The notes under the pieces are model-generated. The model was not told the DNA's origin and ran no database searches. It worked only from the letters and a program-made list of their open reading frames with translations. A stretch of DNA of 64,000 bases from Promicromonospora sukumoe. Its GTDB lineage: Bacteria > Actinomycetota > Actinomycetes > Actinomycetales > Cellulomonadaceae. The stretch is from positions 3,658,001-3,722,000 of the forward strand of contig NZ_JACGWV010000001.1 in assembly GCF_014137995.1 (NCBI RefSeq), in the 5' to 3' direction. A program made the position numbers and the translations under genes. Shown piece by piece: positions 1 through 7,695 of this stretch; position 1 is the first letter of the stretch, and the number at the start of each line of letters is the position of its first letter.

Positions 1-57
1 GCGTCACCGCCCGGGTGAGGACGTAGGGGAAGACGTACCTCGACCCAGGAGGAAGAC

Positions 58-555
58 ATGGCCGGTGTCATCACGCGGGGTGTGCTTTTTGTGCATTCCG
101 CGCCTCGTGCCCTGAGCCCCCACATCGAGTGGGCGGCGGGGAACGTCCTCGGCGTGCGCGTTTCCATGGACTGGACCGCGCAGCCAGCTGGGCGTGGTCT
201 GTACCGCGCCGAGTACTCGTGGCAGGGTCCGCAGGGCACGGGCGCCAAGCTGGCGTCCGCCCTGCGCGGGTGGTCCCACCTGCGGTACGAGGTCACGGAG
301 GACGCGAGCAACGGCGCCGACGGCGCCCGTTGGTCCCACACGCCGGACCTCGGCATCTTCCACGCCATGACCGACGTGCACGGCAACGTCGTGGTGCAGG
401 AGGACCGGGTCCGCGCCGCCCTGGAGCTCGCCGACCCGCGCGCCATGCGGGACGCCCTCGACCTCGCCCTCGGCGCGGCCTGGGACGACGAGCTCGAGCC
501 GTTCCGCTACGCCGGCCTGGGCGCCCCGGTCCGCTGGCTCCACCAGGTCGGCTGA
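58..555 (+). CDS. DUF3145 family protein
   Basis: A 165-residue soluble protein. The N-terminal segment GVLFVHSAPRALSPHIEWA followed by VLG is the hallmark of the DUF3145 family, a conserved actinobacterial family of unknown function. An AGGAGG ribosome binding site lies about 6 nt before the ATG, which fixes the start. The gene is transcribed alone and converges on the HTTM gene; a strong hairpin separates their ends. No membrane segment or signal peptide is visible. The family assignment is confident; the function is unknown. Confidence 0.9.
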   Translation: MAGVITRGVLFVHSAPRALSPHIEWAAGNVLGVRVSMDWTAQPAGRGLYRAEYSWQGPQGTGAKLASALRGWSHLRYEVTEDASNGADGARWSHTPDLGIFHAMTDVHGNVVVQEDRVRAALELADPRAMRDALDLALGAAWDDELEPFRYAGLGAPVRWLHQVG

Positions 556-594
556 CCGGGCTGGTCCCGCTCGGCCGCGCTCCGCGCAGGTGTT

Positions 595-649
595 GACCAC
601 AGCAGTTGCTGCCAGAAGGCTCACCGGCCTGGCAGCAACTGCTGTGGTC
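595..649. terminator. 21-bp perfect hairpin between convergent genes
   Basis: Arms 595-615 and 629-649 are perfectly complementary over 21 bp with a 13-nt loop. It sits just after the DUF3145 gene, and its loop contains the stop codon of the opposing HTTM gene, so it probably serves as a bidirectional terminator. There is no U tract on either side, as is common for high-GC actinobacteria. Confidence 0.75.
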
Positions 650-1559
650 GACGTCGTCTCGGGGGCCGTGGCGTGGCGCGAGGGCCCAGGAAGAGGCAGT
701 CGCCCGCCATCATGAAGAGCGAGAAGAACGGCAGGCCCATGAGCAGCGCAATGCCCGCGTGCATGGCGAGCGCCCCGGCCACGGCGCCCACGCGCAGGTG
801 TCGCTGCAAGAGCAGGAGCGGGAACATGAGCTGCAGCGCGAGCGTCCCCCACGTCACGGCGGCCACGAGCCAGCCGTTGCTCGCGATGAGGTCGGCCAGG
901 GGCGGCCACGGCCGGAACTGAGGCAGCGAGAGCGGGTAGTACACCGCCGAGCCGTCGCGCCACGCCTCCCCCTGGAGCTTGAACAGCCCCGACAGCACGT
1001 ACACCAGGCAGATCTGCGCGCCCACCGCGAGCACGGCGGCGTTGTGCAGCAGGTTGCGTACCTGCGCCCGGCCGGGTCCCGGGGCCGACGACGGCGACGC
1101 CGCCGGGCGCGATCTCGCGAGGCCCGCGCCGCTCCCCCGCCGTCGGGCGTCCAGGGACCAGCGGGCCGACGTGTCCGCGAAGCACAGGTACACCAGCAGG
1201 ATGCGGGAGATGTTGTCGCCCTGGTCGGCGAGCAGCGGGTTGACCGACGTCAGGCCCCACCAGCCGAGCAGGAGCAGCGGCACCGTCCACCGCGCGCGCC
1301 AGCCGGCCGCCACGAGCACCGCGACCAGGAACAGCGCGACGAGGCCCGCCGTGAGCAGCGGGGCGGCGGTCAGGACGTGCCCGCCGAGCGGCGTCGTCCA
1401 GCGGGCGCCCGTGCCCCACAGGGCCTGGTGCGCGGGGAAGTTCACGGCGACATACCCGGCGACGCCCACGCCGAACACGATGCGCATCAGCGCGACGCCG
1501 TAGGTCGCGTGGGCGCGGTCGGTCATCCAGCGGACGCCGGCGTCGAACAGGCGGGTCAC
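621..1559 (-). CDS. HTTM domain membrane protein
   Basis: 312 residues with several hydrophobic segments. It begins MTRLFDAGVRWMTDRAHATYG and contains FFSLFMMAGDCLFL near the C terminus, as in the HTTM family (membrane domain related to vitamin K-dependent gamma-carboxylase). A hydrophilic Arg/Pro/Ser-rich loop interrupts the middle, around residues 135-165. The start overlaps the stop of the upstream DUF5819 gene by 4 nt (ATGA), so the two are translationally coupled. HTTM and DUF5819 genes are often paired in actinobacteria; the pair resembles SdpB/SdpA-type accessory proteins of peptide systems, but no substrate peptide gene is visible here. The activity is unknown. Confidence 0.8.
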   Translation of the reverse strand: MTRLFDAGVRWMTDRAHATYGVALMRIVFGVGVAGYVAVNFPAHQALWGTGARWTTPLGGHVLTAAPLLTAGLVALFLVAVLVAAGWRARWTVPLLLLGWWGLTSVNPLLADQGDNISRILLVYLCFADTSARWSLDARRRGSGAGLARSRPAASPSSAPGPGRAQVRNLLHNAAVLAVGAQICLVYVLSGLFKLQGEAWRDGSAVYYPLSLPQFRPWPPLADLIASNGWLVAAVTWGTLALQLMFPLLLLQRHLRVGAVAGALAMHAGIALLMGLPFFSLFMMAGDCLFLGPRATPRPPRRRRPQQLLPGR

Positions 1560-2485
1560 GGGGTGCGCCCCGATCCCGTCAGCGTGTCCCAGGTGCCGCG
1601 GAACGCGCCGTCGTCCTGCCCGGGGACGACGACGGGCGGGCGGGCGCCGAGCAGGAGCTCGGTCGGCGCGGGGCGCTCGCTCGTCCCCTGCGGCGCCAGG
1701 GCCTGGCGCACGACGCTCACCTGGACGTACACGGGGTCGGCGCTGCCCCTTTCCGGTGCTCCTGACTCCGGCTCGGGCTCCGCCAGGTCGCCGGAAGCCC
1801 GCAGCACCTGCGTCGCGTACGCGGCGGCGGCGCGGTCCAGGCCGAGGTAGTCGTCGACGACGTCGGGTGGTCCCCCGGCGTCGAGCAGCGTGTCGCGGAG
1901 GCCCGGCCAGGGTGCGGCGTCGCCCGAGCCGGCGTCACCGGAACCAGCGTCGCCCGGCTCGGCAGTGCCGGTGCCTGCACCGCCCGGCCCCGCGGGCCCC
2001 TGGACGGGCGAGACCAGCACGGTCGCTCGTTCGTCGTCGGGCAGCGCCAGGAAGGCGGTGCGGAGGTCGGCGGCCAGCCGGCGGGACGGGCGGTCGGTCG
2101 CGGCCGGGAGCAGGTGCCCGGTCAGCGCGCGGACCTCGACCGCCGTGGTGTCGATCCAGGGCCCGGGCACCAGGGCGCGGTCGGGCCCGGCGTCGTACAC
2201 GCCGCGCACCCGCAGGGTGTACTCGACGTGCAGCGGCTCGGGCGCGAAGACCGACCAGTTCTGCGCGAAGACCGGGGTCATGTACGGCTCCAGCGCCTGG
2301 TGCACGGGGGTCGCCGGCGGGTCGCCGGCAGACTCGCCGTCGGGCCGCCCGGTGAGGTAGCCCGGCGCCGCCCAGAGGAACGTGACCGCGAGGTGCGCGA
2401 GCAGCAGCACCCAGACCACGACGACGAGCGCCCGGACCCGCCCCGAGACGGCCGGAGCCCGCGTTTCACCCGGAGTGCTGGTCAC
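1556..2485 (-). CDS. DUF5819 family protein
   Basis: 309 residues with one N-terminal membrane anchor (about residues 18-42) and an extracytoplasmic part. The signature FAQNWSVFAPEPLHVEYTL is typical of DUF5819. A Gly/Ala/Asp/Ser-rich stretch with the repeated unit GDAGS lies in the middle (DNA about 1915-1990), probably a flexible loop. The gene is first in a two-gene unit with the HTTM gene, with which it overlaps by 4 nt. The role is unknown; a joint function at the membrane is inferred from the pairing. Confidence 0.8.
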   Translation of the reverse strand: MTSTPGETRAPAVSGRVRALVVVVWVLLLAHLAVTFLWAAPGYLTGRPDGESAGDPPATPVHQALEPYMTPVFAQNWSVFAPEPLHVEYTLRVRGVYDAGPDRALVPGPWIDTTAVEVRALTGHLLPAATDRPSRRLAADLRTAFLALPDDERATVLVSPVQGPAGPGGAGTGTAEPGDAGSGDAGSGDAAPWPGLRDTLLDAGGPPDVVDDYLGLDRAAAAYATQVLRASGDLAEPEPESGAPERGSADPVYVQVSVVRQALAPQGTSERPAPTELLLGARPPVVVPGQDDGAFRGTWDTLTGSGRTP

Positions 2486-2536
2486 CGCGCACAGCGTGCC
2501 AGAGGCACCACGCCCGCTTCCAGTCCGTCCGCCCGC

Positions 2537-3133
2537 TCACTCCGCCCGCTCGGTCCCGCCCGACCGCCCCCGCTGCACCGCGCCGAGCAGCACCCGGATG
2601 CCCAGGCCGAGGATCACCAGGTCCAGCAGGATCTGGCCGGAGACGAGCAGCCGCACGGCGTCGGTCTGCGCCACGATGTCCCCGAAGCCGACGGTCGCGA
2701 ACGTCGAGACCGTGAAGTAGAGCGCGTCGCTCCGGCTGAGGGTCTCGCTGAACACCGCCGGATCGCGGGTGCCGAGCGTGAAGTAGGTCGACGCGAACAG
2801 GAGCAGGAAGAACGGGACGAGCGTCGCGAGTGCCTGGACCGCCCGCATGCCCGGGAAGCGGGACCGGACGATGGACCGGACCTCCCAGTACGACGTCAGG
2901 CCGAGCGCCACGAGCCCGACCGCCAGGGCCAGCGCGAGCGACGGCACCGAGAACCGGTCGAGCGGCAGCACGTAGTACAGCGCCACCAGCAGGCCCGACG
3001 TCGCGAACGCCCGCAGCAGGCCGAGGGTGATCAGGGTCCGGCGGCGCCGCTTGGGCAGGGACCGCACGTCGTGGTTCGCGGCGACGTCGCCCGGCTGGGG
3101 TTCGCGTTCGTCCACGTGGGCCACCTCCTGCAC
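2537..3133 (-). CDS. Two-pore-helix potassium channel (Ion_trans_2)
   Basis: 198 residues. Four hydrophobic segments (about 35-57, 64-82, 97-120, 157-178) surround a pore loop with the selectivity-filter sequence TVGFGD at residues 147-152. This matches bacterial ion-channel-2 family K+ channels. No cytoplasmic RCK/TrkA-N domain follows, so gating is not obvious from sequence. It is a single gene 50 nt downstream of the DUF5819 gene's end region, transcribed leftward. Confidence 0.88.
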   Translation of the reverse strand: MQEVAHVDEREPQPGDVAANHDVRSLPKRRRRTLITLGLLRAFATSGLLVALYYVLPLDRFSVPSLALALAVGLVALGLTSYWEVRSIVRSRFPGMRAVQALATLVPFFLLLFASTYFTLGTRDPAVFSETLSRSDALYFTVSTFATVGFGDIVAQTDAVRLLVSGQILLDLVILGLGIRVLLGAVQRGRSGGTERAE

Positions 3134-3250
3134 CGGGCATCCACCCTGAGCATCCAGAGTGACCCCGGACGCACGCGGCGGCCACCGCGACCCCTTCCGG
3201 GATCACGGCGGCCGCCGTCGTCCAGCCGGAGGCACCCGGCCAGAAGGGCC

Positions 3251-4489
3251 TCAGCCCTTCACGCAGAGCACCGTCCGCAGCCGCGCCACGACCTCGACGA
3301 GGTCGGACTGCGCGGCGATCACGGCGTCGAGGTCCTTGTAGGCGCCGGGGATCTCGTCGAGCACCCCCTGGTCCTTGCGGCACTCGACGCCCGCGGTCTG
3401 GGCCGCGAGGTCCTCGAGCGTGAACTCCTTCTTGGCCTTGGTCCGCGACATCCGTCGGCCCGCGCCGTGCGACGCCGACCAGTACGACTGCGGGTTGCCC
3501 AGGCCGCGCACCACGTAGGAGCCCGTGCCCATCGACCCGGGGATGAGGCCCAGGTCGCCCTGGCCCGCCCGGATCGCGCCCTTGCGGGTGACGATCAGCT
3601 CCGCGCCGTCGACCTGCTCGCGCGCCACGTAGTTGTGGTGCACGTTCACGCCCTCGTCGAAGGTGAGCTCGCGGCCGCCGTCGGGCAGCTCCGCGAACTC
3701 CTCCCGGACCGCCTGGACGGCGAGCGCCATCATGACGGCCCGCGAGCGGGCCGCGTACTCCTGGGCCCACCAGAGGTCGTTGAGGTATGCGTCCATCTGG
3801 GGCGTGCCGGCGAGGAACACGGCGAGCTCGCGGTCCACGAGGCCCTTGTTGTGCTCCAGGTCCTTGGCGATGCGGACGTGGTGCTCGGCGAGTTCCTTGC
3901 CGATGTTCCGGGAGCCGGAGTGGAGCTGGAGCCAGACCTGGTCGTCCTGGTCCAGGCAGACCTCGACGAAGTGGTTGCCGCCGCCGAGCGAGCCGAGCTG
4001 CTTGCGCGCCCGGGTCTCGAGCTGCCGCACCTTGGGGTTCAGCGTCTCGAACCTGTCCCAGAACATCTGCTCGCCGCGCAGCCGCTCCTGGCCGCCGGAC
4101 CCCTTGACGGGCCGCAGCTTGCGCAGGTCGACCTGCTCGTCGTGCGAGTGGAACCCGACCGGGATGGCGGCCTCGATCCGCTTGCGCAGGCGGGAGAGGT
4201 CGTCGGGCAGGTCGCTCGCGGTGAGCGAGGTGCGGACGCCGATCATGCCGCAGCCGATGTCGACGCCGACGGCGTTGGGCGACACGGCGTCGCGCATGGC
4301 GATGACGGAGCCGACGGTCGCGCCCTTGCCGAGGTGGACGTCGGGCATCACGCGGACGCCTTCGACCCACGGCAGGGCGGAGATGTTGCGGAGCTGGTTC
4401 AGCGCCGCGTGGTCGACGTCGTGCTCGTGCGCCCACATGAGGGTCTGGGCCCGGGCGCCGGAAAGGGCGACCGGGAAGGTCGAGGACAT
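3251..4489 (-). CDS. rtcB: RtcB-type RNA 3'-phosphate ligase
   Basis: 412 residues. RtcB motifs are present in order: MPDVHLGKGATVGSVIA, GVDIGCGMIGVRT (metal-binding Cys and neighbours), LHSGSRNIGKELAEHH, HHNYVARE, GSMGTGSYVV, and SASHGAGRRMSR, which carries the histidine that is guanylylated. The family joins RNA 3'-phosphate or 2',3'-cyclic phosphate ends to 5'-OH ends using GTP and Mn2+. Neither an archease nor an RtcR regulator lies beside it, so a role in RNA repair rather than a regulated rtc operon is inferred. Length is typical of the short bacterial RtcB group. Confidence 0.93.
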   Translation of the reverse strand: MSSTFPVALSGARAQTLMWAHEHDVDHAALNQLRNISALPWVEGVRVMPDVHLGKGATVGSVIAMRDAVSPNAVGVDIGCGMIGVRTSLTASDLPDDLSRLRKRIEAAIPVGFHSHDEQVDLRKLRPVKGSGGQERLRGEQMFWDRFETLNPKVRQLETRARKQLGSLGGGNHFVEVCLDQDDQVWLQLHSGSRNIGKELAEHHVRIAKDLEHNKGLVDRELAVFLAGTPQMDAYLNDLWWAQEYAARSRAVMMALAVQAVREEFAELPDGGRELTFDEGVNVHHNYVAREQVDGAELIVTRKGAIRAGQGDLGLIPGSMGTGSYVVRGLGNPQSYWSASHGAGRRMSRTKAKKEFTLEDLAAQTAGVECRKDQGVLDEIPGAYKDLDAVIAAQSDLVEVVARLRTVLCVKG

Positions 4490-4573
4490 GGGAGTGCTCC
4501 AGTTCAGTTGCTTGATTGGCTCGCAGAACCTACGGGGCGACGTCGGACGGGCGCCAGGACATTTCGCGGTACG

Positions 4574-6175
4574 TCAGGCGCCGGGCAGCTCCGGACGGGT
4601 CGACGACGGCCGTTGGTCGGGCAGCCGCAGCATGCGGAACGAGGTGCCGAAGCCGGCGAGGCTCGCGAGCAGCGGGACCAGCAGGGCGACCTGCAGGGAG
4701 CGGTTGCGGGCCTGCTCGTTGATGGCGAGCACCTCGGCCTCGACCGCCGGGGGCTGACCGGTGATCTGCTCGGCGAGCTGGGTGGTGCTCATCACCTCGG
4801 CGTCGGTCTCCAGCGCGGTGGCGATCTGCTGCTGCTCGGCCGCGGGGATGACGGGGTTGTCCCGGGTGAGCTGGTTGAAGCCCAGCGCGAGGGTGGCCAG
4901 CAGGATGCCGCCCGCCATGGCGAGCCCGAAGGAGAGGCCGAACGACCCGGCAGCGGAGTTGACGCCGGCGGCCTCGCTGACCCGTTCCTCCTCGATCGGG
5001 GCGAGCGTGTAGTTGTTGAGCTGGGAGACGAGCAGGCCCAGCCCGCAGCCCGTCACGGCAAGCGGCAGCGCGAGGTACCAGCCGCTGTCGACCCGCCAGA
5101 CGAACGGGATGATGACGGCGATCCCGACCGCGGAGAGCAGGAACCCGGTGCGGATGACCGACGCCGGGCGCCGCTTACCGCTCCGCCGTCCGGCCACCAG
5201 GGCCGCGGCGAACATGGTCAACGAGAGCGGGCTCAGGGCGAGGCCGGCCTCCAGGGCGTCGTACTCCAGCGTCATCTGCAGGAACAGCGGCAGGGCGATC
5301 ATGGCCCCGCCGAGCGTGATCTGCTGGAGCATCTGGCCGGTGACCCCGGTGGTGAAGGTGGGGTGCCGGAACAGGCCGGGGTCGAGCAGGGGAACCTTGT
5401 GCCGGCGCTCGCGGCGCACGAGCCAGCGGGCGAGCAGCGCCAGCGCGACGACGCCGATCGCGATGAGCAGGCCGACGAGCTCGCCGCCCTCCTGCCACAC
5501 CAGGATGCCGAGCACGACGCCGCCCATGCCGATCACCGACAGGACGGCGCCGACGACGTCGACCTGGCGGGAGCCGGTGTACGGGACGTCGCGCACCAGC
5601 CGGATCTGGGCCAGGACGACCACGATGATGACCGCCTCCAGCCCGAACCCGACCCTCCACGACAGGTAGGTGGTGACGAACCCGCCCAGCAGCGGGCCGA
5701 CGGCGGCCGCGATGGCGGCAGCGGCGCCGACCATCGCGTACGCCTGCTTCTGGGCCGGGCCCTCGAAGTTGCCGTGGATCAGCGACTGCATCGCGGGCAG
5801 CAGCAGGGAGGCCCCGAGGCCGCCGACGATCGCCCAGAACACGACGATCGCCGTCAGGCTCTGCGCGAGCGTCATCGCGAGGGCCCCGGTCGCGTACGCG
5901 AGCAGCCCCAGCACGTAGGCGCGCTTGCGTCCGATGAGGTCGCCGACCTTGCTGTTGATCAGGATGAACGCCGCCGAGACCAGGGCCTCCAGCGCGATGG
6001 CGGACTGCACTCCCCCGGCCGTCGTGTCCAGGTCCCGGACGACGGCGGAGATCGACACGTTCATCAGCGAGGTGTCGACCACGAGCACGAACATCGCCGC
6101 GGCCAGCAGGAGCATCAGCCGCCGGCTGTGCGCATCCTTGGGGGCTGTGGTGCCCTCGACCGGTTCGGGTCCCAT
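4574..6175 (-). CDS. MFS drug/H+ antiporter, DHA2 (EmrB/QacA) type
   Basis: 533 residues, 14 predicted membrane segments. Motif A appears as SKVGDLIGRKRAYVLG after the second segment, and a segment near residue 115-150 carries the GGLGASLLLPAMQSL pattern of DHA2 pumps. A long periplasmic loop near residues 430-480 is followed by the last helix and a short cytoplasmic tail. The start MGPEPVEGTT is taken as the first ATG in frame. It is monocistronic next to a tRNA gene. The substrate is unknown; export of a toxic or signalling compound is the family expectation. Confidence 0.88.
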   Translation of the reverse strand: MGPEPVEGTTAPKDAHSRRLMLLLAAAMFVLVVDTSLMNVSISAVVRDLDTTAGGVQSAIALEALVSAAFILINSKVGDLIGRKRAYVLGLLAYATGALAMTLAQSLTAIVVFWAIVGGLGASLLLPAMQSLIHGNFEGPAQKQAYAMVGAAAAIAAAVGPLLGGFVTTYLSWRVGFGLEAVIIVVVLAQIRLVRDVPYTGSRQVDVVGAVLSVIGMGGVVLGILVWQEGGELVGLLIAIGVVALALLARWLVRRERRHKVPLLDPGLFRHPTFTTGVTGQMLQQITLGGAMIALPLFLQMTLEYDALEAGLALSPLSLTMFAAALVAGRRSGKRRPASVIRTGFLLSAVGIAVIIPFVWRVDSGWYLALPLAVTGCGLGLLVSQLNNYTLAPIEEERVSEAAGVNSAAGSFGLSFGLAMAGGILLATLALGFNQLTRDNPVIPAAEQQQIATALETDAEVMSTTQLAEQITGQPPAVEAEVLAINEQARNRSLQVALLVPLLASLAGFGTSFRMLRLPDQRPSSTRPELPGA

Positions 6176-6282
6176 GTCGCCGTCCTTGGCTCACGGGGCG
6201 GGTCGGCAGCCCCCGGCGGTGCCCCCCGTCGCTCACTTTCGAGCGTACCGACGCCGACGCCGTCGTGCCGCGCGGCCCTCAC

Positions 6283-6310
6283 CTGCACGGACCGTCCGAG
6301 GCAGTAAGAT
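6283..6310 (+). promoter_or_regulatory. Possible tRNA promoter
   Basis: CTGCAC (6283-6288) and TAAGAT (6305-6310) are separated by 16 bp and lie 23 bp before the tRNA. The spacing and -10 fit a sigma-70-type promoter; the -35 is weak. Confidence 0.35.
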
Positions 6311-6333
6311 CCTTGCGCGGCTTGGTGCCGCAC

Positions 6334-6407
6334 GCCCCGTTAGCTCAGCTGGTCAGAGCAGGAGACTCATAATCTCTCGGTCCTCGGTTCAAGTCCGAGA
6401 CGGGGCA
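6334..6407 (+). tRNA. tRNA with CAT anticodon (Met elongator or Ile2)
   Basis: A full cloverleaf can be drawn: 7-bp acceptor GCCCCGT/ACGGGGC, D arm GCTC..GAGC, anticodon arm with loop CTCATAA, T arm CTCGG-TTCAAGT-CCGAG, discriminator A. Only CC, not CCA, follows in the DNA. Sequence alone does not settle elongator Met versus lysidine-modified Ile2. Its 3' half is the attachment site of the integrative element that follows. Confidence 0.93.
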
Positions 6408-6408
6408 C
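6371..6408 (+). repeat. Attachment site, tRNA side
   Basis: This 38-bp tRNA 3' segment matches 20048-20085 with two differences. The two changes are compensatory in the T stem (T-A pair here, C-G pair in the distal copy), so both versions can form a T arm. It lies 79 bp from the end of the integrase gene, as expected for a tyrosine-recombinase element. Confidence 0.9.
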
Positions 6409-6409
6409 C

Positions 6410-6442
6410 GGAGGCCCGGAATCTCGGGGATTCCGGGCCTCC
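6410..6442 (+). terminator. Terminator after tRNA
   Basis: A 14-bp perfect stem (6410-6423 with 6429-6442) and a 5-nt loop, directly after the tRNA. It lies just inside the element and may end both tRNA transcription and the opposing integrase transcript. Confidence 0.7.
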
Positions 6443-6464
6443 GTGATTTCGTTGTCAGGTTCGA

Positions 6465-6479
6465 ACCCAGCGGAAACCC
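6465..6479 (+). repeat. Candidate integrase arm-type site, left
   Basis: ACCCAGCGGAAACCC here resembles ACCCAGCGGATACCC at 19911 and ACCCAGCGGATATCC at 20013. All three share the 10-mer ACCCAGCGGA, point the same way and lie inside the element within 175 bp of an att core. This is the position expected of arm sites bound by the N-terminal domain of tyrosine integrases. Confidence 0.5.
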
Positions 6480-6486
6480 AGCACTA

Positions 6487-7695
6487 TCAGGCGCCGAACT
6501 GCTCCAGGATCTCCCGGTGGTCAGGGCCTACAGCCACGCGCTCCACGTAGTGCCTGGCAGTGATCGCTGAACTGGAGTGCCCCAGTTGCGCAGCCGCCGC
6601 CTCGATGTCCGCTCCACGATCGACGGCGGTCGCTACGCTCTTGCGGAACGTCCTCGGCGTGATCCATGCCCACTCGGCATGCCTCTCGCGGAACTTGCGC
6701 CACTGCTTGTCGATAGTCGTGACCTCGCGCAGCCCACCGCGCACCGATGGGAACACCAGGCCGAGGTCTCCCCCGGGCACCTGTTCGGCTCGGCGCTTGA
6801 GCATCGTCATGGCGAACGCTGGCACCAGGTGGCCACGAGGCTTCTTGCCCTTCGTCGTGTCCTGCCGGAACAGCCGGACACCTTGCTCGCGAACCACAGT
6901 GCCGGTGATGTACACGACGTGCTGGTCAAGATCGATGTCCTCCCAGCGCAGCGCCAGCGCCTCGCCAACGCGGCACCCTGTCGCAAGCATGACGTCTACG
7001 AGGTCAGCAAGTTCCTGCGCCCTTGCCCTCTCGTCGGCAGCAAGCGCAGCGCGCAGCTTGATCACGTCCGGCAGCCCCAGCGCTCGCACTTCCGTCTCCT
7101 CTACCGGGATCGCGGACACCGACCGCGCGGGATTCACGCTGAGCGCGTCCTCCCTCACCGCGACATCGAACATGCCCTTGAGGCACGTCAGGCAGAGCCG
7201 TGCGGTAGCGGCACGTTGTGTCGCCTGCTCAGCCACCCAAGACTCCAAGCGGGAGACCGTGCACTCACGGAGACGCAGGCCACCGAGGCCTGGGATGACG
7301 TCGTGCTCGGTGACGTCGCGGTATCGCTGCTTAGTGTTCACGGAACGCTCGCTCGGGTCGATCTTCGTCCGGAGCCAGTAGTCAGCCAGCACCTCAAGTC
7401 GCGTTTCTGCCGTGATGGTCTCTGACGATGCGCGCTTACGGGCGGCAAGAGCGGTCTGGAGGCTCTGATCCGCTCCGGTGCTCGTGGTGCCCCATGCCTC
7501 GACGGGGCGGGTGCGTCCGTCGTTGTCGCGGAACCGGCACCGGGCTATCCAGGTGATGCGCTTCATGGGGACCTGTTCACCGTCGGGCGTGCGCCAGGTC
7601 TTGCCCTCACCGAACAGCCGGGTCTTGCCGCCATCGGCGTAGGGCGTCACGGTGATCTTGCCGTGCGTGCCTACGGGCATGGGGTTACGCGACAT
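6487..7695 (-). CDS. int: Tyrosine site-specific integrase
   Basis: 402 residues. The C-terminal catalytic domain shows the first arginine in TGCRVGEALALRWEDI, the box-II region TPRTFRKSVAT, LGHSS and the nucleophile in HYVER. An N-terminal arm-binding and a SAM-like core-binding domain precede it. The start is set by GGAGGT 6 nt before the ATG at 7695; an upstream in-frame extension lacks a ribosome site. It overlaps the end of the replication ATPase gene by 11 nt, so rep, xis and int are co-expressed. It should integrate the element into the adjacent tRNA gene and, with Xis, excise it. Confidence 0.93.
   Translation of the reverse strand: MSRNPMPVGTHGKITVTPYADGGKTRLFGEGKTWRTPDGEQVPMKRITWIARCRFRDNDGRTRPVEAWGTTSTGADQSLQTALAARKRASSETITAETRLEVLADYWLRTKIDPSERSVNTKQRYRDVTEHDVIPGLGGLRLRECTVSRLESWVAEQATQRAATARLCLTCLKGMFDVAVREDALSVNPARSVSAIPVEETEVRALGLPDVIKLRAALAADERARAQELADLVDVMLATGCRVGEALALRWEDIDLDQHVVYITGTVVREQGVRLFRQDTTKGKKPRGHLVPAFAMTMLKRRAEQVPGGDLGLVFPSVRGGLREVTTIDKQWRKFRERHAEWAWITPRTFRKSVATAVDRGADIEAAAAQLGHSSSAITARHYVERVAVGPDHREILEQFGA

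Noticed and set aside
2114..6307. A 1397-codon open frame on the plus strand
   Set aside because: It lies antisense to four recognisable genes (DUF5819, channel, RtcB, MFS pump). In high-GC DNA long antisense frames are common; the translation is low-complexity Arg/Gly/His-rich.
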